A DNA stretch of 64,000 nt, taken from Hyaloperonospora brassicae (taxonomy: Eukaryota; Oomycota; Peronosporomycetes; Peronosporales; Peronosporaceae). Location of the stretch: assembly GCA_947650285.1 (NCBI GenBank), contig CANTFL010000988.1, positions 62,001 to 126,000 on the forward strand, given 5' to 3'. A model generated the notes under the pieces. That model was not told the DNA's origin and searched no databases. It worked only from the letters and a program-made list of their open reading frames with translations. A program made the position numbers and the translations under genes. Shown here piece after piece: positions 56,684-64,000 of the stretch (positions are counted from its first letter, which is position 1; each line of letters begins with the position of its first letter).

Positions 56684-58618
56684 ATGGCGGCCACCCATTG
56701 GCACCATTGGGACAGGGAGCACTTATTGGGTCCGTTCCATTCACTTTCCACCCGACCTCGCATAGTTAACATGTCTATGCGGGGTGACTCAAGACCCGCA
56801 CAGCCCGGCGCTGTGCCAGCCTCTGCGGCAGACGATTCGTCGTCTGCTGCTCGTTCTCCGCCTGCAGCAACAGGTGCTGCAGGTGCACGCGGTACAACAC
56901 CGCGTGCGCATGATGACCCCGACATTGAGGTCATCTATTATGGCGAGTCAGACGTGTATGAATCGGGCAACGTTCCAGAGGCGTCTCGATCACCGGCGAC
57001 GCCTCAGTATTCGCCAAGGCCACTGCCGAACGAACAAACTCGTGAGTTGCAAGACATTCTTTTCGGCAGTGATGATGAAGGTGATCAGATTGGTGAGTAG
57101 TATTACTCCTTACCACCGCCGACTCGTGCTTCTTCGCACGAGCGACTTGACGATGTTGCGAGCCGTCGTCATACTGGCAACCGTGGTACGGACAGAGGTA
57201 CCACTGTGAAGCGTGATGAGCAGAAGCCGTGGCGTTTGCCTGAACGGCTCATCAATAGCTTGTCTCACGAGACAAGCCAACACCATCGAATACCCTTATT
57301 CGATGCGACAGAGCTTCATGGCTTGAATTCCAGCGCGAGCAACTTTCGCGCTGAAGAGGATTTTTATCTCGATGTTTTTCTTAGACATCGATGGTATAAC
57401 GGCAACCAAAAGCGTGACAAAACCTCGCTTTTGGCAGCGTGGAACGCGTTCGTCCAAAACGTAAAGAATTTTGAACGAGAAGGGTGGCTCAAGAAACTTG
57501 AGGCGACACGCCTCAGGTTCGAAAGGCGAACGCCAACCGGTGCAAGGTACCGGTTGCACTGTTTATCGAGTGAGGCAGACATTCCTTGCCTCACATGGGG
57601 AGACCCTTGTGCGAGTTGTGTTGACAACTCGCAACGTGCACATAGGGATGTGTATTCCCTAGATTCGCCCTGGGGAAGGGCACACATCTCGGCTGAGATG
57701 CGTGACGCGATTGCAAACTTGCAATCCGTCTACAAGCGACAAAAGCGCGTGTTTACCGATGGACCCTCGGACCAATCGGATGAGTCTCGTCATACTGGCG
57801 GACGAGACCTTCAACGTCCATCAACAGCTGAGTGCGGGGCTCCCAGCTGTTCCAAGAGGGTGGATATCCCCGCCACTGGACGAGGTAGCTCGTCCTTGAT
57901 CCTGAATCGTCACGGTGATTCAAGATACGCTCCACTAGAAAGTGTTGATCACCGTGAGCATCCACCAAAGGATGTGGTGGAGGAGGAAAGACCTCCTCCA
58001 GATGATTCGGTTCACCATCTCGACCCTTACGAGATGGATAGCGCAATCGATGAATTGCGCGATGACTTGAAGCACGAGCGCGACCGGCGCCACGCTTTGA
58101 CCGATACCGTGCGGAAGAATCGCAAGGATCACGAGGCTGATCGGGCGAGAGATCGCGCCGATTATGCCACGGCGCAGCTTCAGGTCGAGCGGGATGTCCG
58201 CTCCCTATTCGGCGAGCTGGCGACAGCTCGCGGGGAGATATCTCGGTTGAGTTCCGAGGTATCATATCTGCGCGACCAGACGGATCGTCTGGAGCGCGCA
58301 TGCAAGAACTTGATGGAGGTTCTTGAGCGTGGGGGCTATCTTCATCGGAAGAAGAAGGCTCGTACTGACAGTACGGACCTGAGCCTCCCCACGTCAAACG
58401 TAGGATGCGTGCGCATCCTACGTGGCAATTCGATCGTGTATGCATTGCCCTTGCGCTGCAACACTCGAAATGGCCCAATGTATTTCGGCAGTAGTTTACT
58501 ACTGCCGACACTAGTGACTGCATGTCCAGGTAAGTTTACCGTAGACAGTAGTACTAGGTCGTTAACTTTAATTGAAAGAACATTTGCTCTTCCATTCTTG
58601 TCTGCGTTCCGTTTCTGA
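56684..58618 (+). CDS. Antisense ORF of element 3 (best preserved copy)
   Basis: This runs opposite to gag-pol from ATG 56684, 46 bp inside the 3' LTR, to 58618. The frame is open for about 645 codons apart from one TAG at 57098-57100. A 105-nt candidate intron (57093-57197, GTGAGT donor, AG acceptor) would remove the stop and keep frame. Layout: N-terminal Ala/Ser/Pro-rich part ending acidic (56684-57097); a globular core at about 57287-57626 (RIPLFDATELHGL, FYLDVFLRHRWYNGN, KRDKTSLLAAWN, CLTWGD, SCVDN); a variable linker; a charged coiled coil at 58030-58335 (ELRDDLKHERD to DQTDRLER). The linker faces the chromodomain on the other strand and the coiled coil faces the pol stretch before it. 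Core and coil are conserved with elements 1 and 2. Function is unknown. The promoter would lie in the 3' LTR. Confidence 0.7.
57753..58010 (-). pseudogene. Chromodomain end of element 3 pol
   Basis: On the minus strand the frame gives HGDQHFLVERILNHRDDSG, SYLVQWRGYPPSWNSWEP and VRQYDETHP, a well kept chromodomain, then a stop at 57753. It is separated from the integrase C-terminus by an extra nucleotide near 58385. The opposite strand is open in the antisense ORF. Confidence 0.82.
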
Positions 58619-59799
58619 CGGTCCACCGCATTTGCGATGGAGTCCTGAACGAAACGGACTACCGCTTCTCGTGTCAGCAGGAAGTTCTCTGCTGACTCTT
58701 TGTTTTGTCTTTCAGTGCGCTTCGTGCGCACTGCTAAGAGATTGTTCTCTTCTTCAGCGAGGTTGTCGTTTTACTCGCTGGAATAATCGTTGGCGATGCT
58801 GAATATATCAACATCGTCATCATCATCCGAGTCAATAATAGCGTCGCCGCTATTATTGAGGTGGTGTTCTTCATCGATGTCAACTTGATCGACATCGGCA
58901 TCATACGTGACGACGTTTGCGTCGACACGTGATGAGCAAGAGCCAAAACGGTTTTTGCTCGAGCGAGTCCCCCCTTATCCAAGAGTCACACTCTAGAAGG
59001 GTGGGCACACGTGGATGGCGTAGGCCATTCACGTAAAACGGTGTGTGCTGTGTGGAAGCATGCACCGAATTATTGATGGCGAATTCCACCATGGGTAGGA
59101 ATTCGCTACAACTCGAAAACGAGTGGACATATCCTCGAAGGATCTCTTCGAGGACACGTTTCGCACGTTCCGTCTGACCATCTGTTTCCGGATGGTCAGA
59201 AGTAGACATCTGTAACCGTGTTCCAAGAGAACGGAACACGGTTTGCCGTATTGCCGCCGTGAACCGAGCGTTACGGTCGGATACGAGTTCACGGGGCAAC
59301 CCGTGGAGTCGGAAGATCGTGTCAAGAAAGACACGAGCACAGCCGGGTGCCGTGATAGACTCGGGCACTGCAGCAAGATGGACCATCTTGCTGAACCGGT
59401 CAACAAACACAAGATACCATTATTCTTGTGAGCGTCTCCGGGGAAACCAAAGACGAAGTTCATTGAAACGGACTGCCAGCACTCTGCCGGAACAGGTAGA
59501 GGCTGCAATGGTGCACGGGAAGAAGGACTAGGCTTCACCCGTTTACAAAGCTCGCAAGCACGTATGTACTTGCGTACAAACTGATACTGGCGGGGCCAGT
59601 AAAAGTCACGACTTACCGTGAGATAAGTCTTTTCACTCCCACGATGGCCACCTGTTGGGGCATCGTGACACTCATACATGATGCGTAATCGCAAATCATT
59701 ATGAGTGGGGACGACGACACGAGGCGTGTTGCCGTCAACGGCTGTATAATATAACAGTCCGTTACGCGTTGTGTACCGATCCTCATCGGATCGGTACAT
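58342..59799 (-). pseudogene. Integrase of element 3 (frameshifted, catalytic triad present)
   Basis: The HHCC region (ECHDAPTGGHRG, CELCKRVK) is in frame 59799-59430, then a frameshift leads to 59410-58901 with the DDE residues visible in [23 protein letters not shown] and DGQTERAKRVLEE. The C-terminal region 58731-58342 has the GPF-type motif (KYIGPFRVLQRKGNAYTI). At least three frame changes mean it is inactive as it stands. Confidence 0.85.
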
Positions 59800-60071
59800 A
59801 GCAGGTAAATTATTCTATGATTTACTGGATGGAAGCACCAGATGATCCATAAATCGCAGAAGATCCTAATCTTCTGCGCATGCCTTTCGTACGTCGTCAA
59901 GTAAGCTTGACGACGGAACACTGGCTATAAGCGTTGAAACACTGGGCCATCCTCACTGTTGGATTGCGCGTCTGATTTGAAATCGGTTCGGCGCGAAAGC
60001 GCATCAGCGACGACATTACGTCGTCCTGGCATAGAATCGACGGAGAAGTTATACTCCGCGAAGAAAGACAG

Positions 60072-61573
60072 CTACCTCGCCATCCTTTGCGAGAGGTGTG
60101 GGCTATTTACGGCCGTGCGTAGAGACGCATTGTCGGTATACACGATGAACGGTCTATCTCCCAAGATATAGACGTGGAACTTAGCCAGTGCATATTTCAT
60201 GGCAAGGCGTTCCTCATCATGCACTAAATAATTATGCTCAGCTGCTTGCAGCTGACGCGATTGATAGCAGATGGGACGGTCCGCGCCCTCTGTGTCAAAT
60301 TGCATCAACGCACAGCTGATAGCAAAATCGCTGGCGTCACAGACATTTGAAATGGTCCGTCTTAATCCGCAATCGCCAATATCGGCGACTGCATCAAGCT
60401 TTGCTTGATACCTTCGAAGGAACGCTGACAGTCAGCGTTCCATGACCATTTGACATTTTTCTTAAGTAAACAAGAAAGATGCACAGTCATCTCGGCGTAT
60501 TAGCGCGAGTACTTTTGCAAGTACTCCGCTAGTCCAAGGAACTTTCTTAGTCCCTTGACATCGACTAGCACAGGCCAGTCGGTGACCGCCTTGATATTTT
60601 CGGGATCAGGGCGTACGCCGTGTTTACTCACGATACACCCAAGAAGCGGTGTTTCGCTAGCCGCATATATTTCCCTTCTTGAGATTGGCTTGCAACTTAT
60701 GCTTACGCATAGTTGAAGGACCTCACGAACGTAATTTTTATGAAATTCAACGTCCGTCTCTCCGTCCATAGCTCGGCTATCGACGAGCACATCGTCATAG
60801 TAACTCGTTGGGAAATCTCGCGCCGGTCGAAACAGATCTGTTACGCATCTGGTGAGCGTTGCAGGGGCTTTGCTTGGCCCTTGTGTCATCACTAGCCACT
60901 CCCACAGCATACCGCTGAGGTTTCTCACTGTTGTGTACGGGATGTCCCGTTTACGTATGAGAATCTGATAGAAGCCATCCGTCATATCCATGGACGAGAA
61001 GATGGTACTCTTAGACATACCATATACGATTATGTCCTTCCTCGGTATCGGCTTCTGAGCCAATACCGTTGCAGCATTCAATTTGTTGAATGCGTGCACG
61101 ATCCGCCATCCTCCTGTGGCCTTACGCACACAGAAGGTCGTAGAGATGCAAGGAGAAGTTGATTAACTCACATGGCTTGCTGCAAAGCGATCTGCAAAGA
61201 ACTTGTCTATCGCTAGTACTTGTTCACGAGGCAGTGGCCACGGCTTCATGACACAGTTCTTCGAGCCCGGTTTGAGCTCGATGTCGTGTCGAGTGCCTCT
61301 ATTCTTAGGCAACTCGCAGGGTACGGATTCAGGGAAAACATTCTTGAATTCTATCAAATCCTCATACAAAGGATTTGCCTGAAGCGACTCCCAGGATTGA
61401 GACGTGTATCGCTTAATCCGAGTCTTCTCCTCGAAGAAACTTTCGTCCATCAATGAGCTGCTGAGAACCCGTTCGCTTCTCAGCAAACACTGTTGCCGAC
61501 CGAATATCGGCCACATACTCATCCTCTGTGGCGAGTATGCAGATCTGCTTGACCTTGTCACTACGCGGATCAC
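60072..61573 (-). pseudogene. Reverse transcriptase and RNase H of element 3 (frameshifted)
   Basis: 61573-61163 gives the RT N-terminal part (ELKPGSKNCVMKPWPLPREQ). 61129-60500 gives RT with GGWRIVHAFNKLNAATVLAQ, SSMDMTDGFYQI and the YYDDVLVDSR catalytic box. RNase H follows in 60308-60072 (ICYQSRQLQAAEHNY, IVYTDNASLRTAV). Catalytic Asp residues are kept, but frames change near 61140, 60710 and 60320. Confidence 0.85.
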
Positions 61574-61690
61574 GCAAGAACCGTTTGGGTTAAAGCGTTG
61601 TCAATTGAGTTATCTCCGAAGTTAACTTCGAAGGCACAATCAGATCAATTGTATAAGCGCTTATACTTGATCCTTCATTTACCAAGACGT

Positions 61691-62191
61691 TCAACGTCCC
61701 GGTTTCTTCCTGGCAACTTGTTCAACATGTTTTTGAGGGCCTAATTCATCAGCACGTAACTCTAAAGGAATTCCTTTCTCTTGAACGTGGAGAATTATTC
61801 CCTCGACGTCTTCCGACGGTGGATGTGCCACCCCATTCAGGGACTGATACTCTACGGTCGACTCTTCAGTCGAAATAGGATGACCGTGTTGTCCTTTGGT
61901 CGCAACGGGTTTCTTCTTTCTAGGATGTTGCCCGCCAGGCATACATCCATGTCCCGATCCACTCGACTTATTCGAGTGATTAGCCTTCGGCTCTGTCTGT
62001 ACTTCTGTACAGCCGCTAAGAGCTTGCTCCACAGTGTAGTGATCATCTACACTGAGGTCTTGTGTTGTAGTGCAAACGACTGTACCGCAAGTGAGGCCAT
62101 CGCACTCATTCGCAGTACGTCCACACGCTTGTGGACGCTCCATGACGTTCATCAGATGGCCATCTGATAAACAAGCAGCAGGCATCTTCAC
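61691..62191 (-). pseudogene. Protease-RT linker of pol, element 3 (open segment)
   Basis: 166 open codons from KMPAACLSDGHLMN onward, nearly identical at DNA level to 44975-45496 and 32601-33122 although flanking pol regions are about a tenth diverged by eye. Confidence 0.65.
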
Positions 62192-62429
62192 GGATCAATG
62201 CTGCCAGCTCACTCTTGGATGGTACTTTCTGAGCCAAGGTAATCCCAGGATGACATCAAAGTTGTCATCCAGATCCAGTACGATGAAATCATCATCGTAC
62301 TGTTCGCTCTCTAAAGTTTAGTGGATTCCCACTACAACGTTTTCCAACGGTTATCGATGCGCCTGTAGCGAGACGCACTCTCATCCTCGTTGAAGGGATG
62401 TCGCGCTCAACGAACTTGAGCCTACGACC

Positions 62430-62714
62430 CTATAGTGACTGGCGACGAACAAAGTTGTTCGTCGCCCCACAGTCAACTAGAGCACGGAGTGACAAATTGT
62501 TTGTCGCTTGTAAATTCAAGCTGATGAGTGTCACTTCATCACCAGGTGCAAAGCCACATATCGATTGTGTATCTGGAGCAACTTTCGTCAAGAGATTTGC
62601 AAATCCTCTTGAGATTACTGGATCAGTAGGGCGCTCCGCTAATACTGACCCCGACCATTTTTTGATGGTCCGCTTCGCTGTTGCGATTTCGGAATAGGTT
62701 TGTACATACGACAA
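62430..62714 (-). pseudogene. Aspartic protease region, element 3
   Basis: LVDCGATNNFVRRQSL is followed by a stop, as in elements 1 and 2, with nearly identical DNA around it. The Asp-Cys-Gly active-site variant is shared. Confidence 0.65.
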
Positions 62715-62747
62715 TTGCTCTTCCTGTCAAACGGTTGCTCATTTCGC

Positions 62748-63792
62748 TCAGTACTGGTCGGTACTGAGTAGGGCACTACACTCGTAAGCGTATTGTCCCA
62801 ACTTCTGACAGCGATTGCATTTCTGCAATTGCTTGTTGTTTAAAGAGCGAGGTCTCTCGCTCTCGACATAACAGAGGTCTATTGGTTCTGAACCTCTGGA
62901 ATCTTGTTGTCTCGGTGGACTATATGAGCTTAAGCTAGCATGAGCATGTCTCATGGTAAAGGCCTCCTGTTCCGCTGCTAAGTTAGCATTTTCTACAGTA
63001 TACAACTCTAGACGGAACAGGTGATTTTGGACGGGCCCCTCAGCTATCCCCTGCATGAGCACAGTAATCAACGTGTTTTCACGCACTGGGTTGACAGTTA
63101 TACTACTCGCAAGGAGTCGTATATATTGAACATAAGCGTGCACGTCACGCTTACCCTGTTTGAGATTCAGAAGCTCCAATCGAGCTCTGAGCTCTGCTCT
63201 TGGCGTCTAAAACGTACGTTTGAGCCGCGTTTTGAAGGATTCGAGCGACTTAAAAGCATATGGGTCGCTCATCTCCAGCCCTGAGGCCCAAGTATTGGCA
63301 CGTCTGGCCAAATGAGATTGAGCAAATGTTAATTTTATTTGCTCATCTTCGATACGACGTGCCTTTGGCTCTGCCGAGTACTACGAACCACAACAACAGG
63401 GAGTCTTACTTGACTCCTTTGTTATCAGAGATGTCAACCTTCAAGATTTCGGGACGAGGCGCATGCGTCGTACCGCCCACAGCAGCATTAAATTGCTGCT
63501 GTCTAATCAGCTCAGTCTTTTGAGCACCGAGTTCTCTCAACTGCTCGGCCTGTTGACAGCCTTGCTGGTGAAGCAAGGCCACTTTCTCCCGTCCGGTAGC
63601 AAGTTTATATTGAACGAACCTGGCGATGTAGGCATGCTGTTGGTCTCTTTTAAGAGACTCCAACATAGCGGTAACGCCAATGTCGCCCACGTTAGAGATC
63701 ATTTGCCCTACCGCGGCCCATTCGAGCTCACTCAAATGGGCAAAGACTTCACGTGTCGCGTGAAATCTTTCTCCCTCATCCATCATAAACAT
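62748..63792 (-). pseudogene. gag of element 3 (stop and frameshifts)
   Basis: 63792-63406 is the Gln/Glu-rich N-terminal part (REVFAHLSELEWAAVGQM, EQLRELGAQKTELIRQQ). A stop and frame changes follow in the capsid. 63179-62748 gives LKQGKRDVHAYVQYIRLL and the CCHC knuckle CNRCQKLGQYAYEC, where the expected second-Gly-adjacent residues are kept. It is clearly diverged from gag of elements 1 and 2 but shares order and motifs. Confidence 0.8.
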
Positions 63793-63840
63793 GATGGATA
63801 AGATGTGTGGTCGCTGGAAGGACTACAAAGTGCTACTACG

Positions 63841-64000
63841 TGTAACAGGGCACACCCATTGAGTGAACTTAACTCAAAGGTGACGTGTGCCCGACAAGCG
63901 TACACAGGGCAACCGAGGACGCGTTAGGTACAACAGAGACCGAAAGCTCTGTCTTGAGGAAAAAGTAGAAATGTTTATTTAATATAGTTATTACGTTAAT
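63841..64000 (-). repeat. 5' LTR of element 3 (partial)
   Basis: Begins TGTAACAGGGCACACCC at 63841 on the plus strand and matches the 3' LTR at 56246 onward with many differences. The rest lies outside the window. Confidence 0.8.

Larger units (their letters stand above)
56246..64000 (-). mobile_element. Ty3/Gypsy chromodomain retrotransposon, element 3 (cut by window end)
   Basis: Same gene order as elements 1 and 2 but clearly diverged: different LTRs, gag and antisense gene. The 3' LTR is 56246-56638 and the 5' LTR begins at 63841 and continues out of the window. The RT and integrase catalytic residues are kept, but several frameshifts break pol. A stretch around the protease and linker is nearly identical to elements 1 and 2, so the element is a mosaic. 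Confidence 0.9.

Noticed and set aside
58572..61625. Plus-strand short frames across pol of element 3
   Set aside because: They are shadows of pol on the other strand, do not align between elements beyond what pol explains, and lack start codon conservation, unlike the antisense gene at 56684-58618.
1..64000. tRNA, rRNA or other RNA genes
   Set aside because: I looked for tRNA T-arm and anticodon-like patterns and rRNA-like blocks and found none that fold convincingly; a tRNAscan run would settle it.

Overview
The window looks like nuclear DNA of an oomycete, most likely a Peronosporales species (Phytophthora or a downy mildew). The reasons are short GT-AG introns of about 75-210 bp, a PL1 pectin lyase with a signal peptide, heterokont-looking regulatory proteins, and Ty3/Gypsy elements of the chromodomain type. 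The species is an inference. There are two compartments. From 1 to about 24.7 kb the DNA is GC-rich and gene-bearing. From about 25 kb onward it is AT-rich and filled with retrotransposons, with one isolated secreted-enzyme gene.

From 1 to 21 kb lies a nested inverted repeat. Cassette A (808-2228) and cassette B (4182-6368) reappear inverted, in mirror order, as B' (11048-13226) and A' (17867-19293). A short outer arm at 1-165 pairs with 20693-20862. Each cassette holds one copy of a small basic protein family with a conserved VHEFGV...GGPSIGL core. A diverged, frameshifted fifth member (C) sits at 21.5-22.0 kb. The spacers between the mirrored cassettes do not match each other. The centre holds a four-exon SLC43-like MFS transporter and the right spacer holds a four-exon SLC5/SSF sodium:solute symporter. 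AGCGGACG motifs cluster 30-180 bp upstream of every family member.

From 22.7 to 24.7 kb there is a CDK7-like kinase gene (two exons) and, on the opposite strand, a small four-exon gene for ribosomal protein bL33 that simple ORF scans miss.

From 25.3 to 27.5 kb is a decayed gypsy gag on the minus strand with a tRNA-primer-like site. Two gypsy elements of one family, 30545-38693 (+) and 39407-47578 (-), stand tail to tail around a 713-bp spacer and make an inverted repeat with arms of about 8.1 kb. Their arms look almost identical and share pol lesions. The second has intact LTR ends and a 5-bp target duplication. A related element, 56246 to beyond 64000 (-), fills the right end. A pectin lyase with a roughly 500-residue repetitive tail lies at 48944-51745.

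The most striking feature is that all three gypsy elements carry a long gene on the strand opposite gag-pol. It starts 42-46 bp inside the 3' LTR and runs toward pol. Its product has an acidic/Ala-Ser-Pro N-terminus, a conserved globular core (RIPLFD, FRHRWY, SCVDN) and a coiled coil whose coding region faces the 3' part of pol. In the third element this antisense gene is open for about 645 codons except one TAG, which a 105-nt candidate intron would remove. The core pattern is conserved between the two diverged element types.
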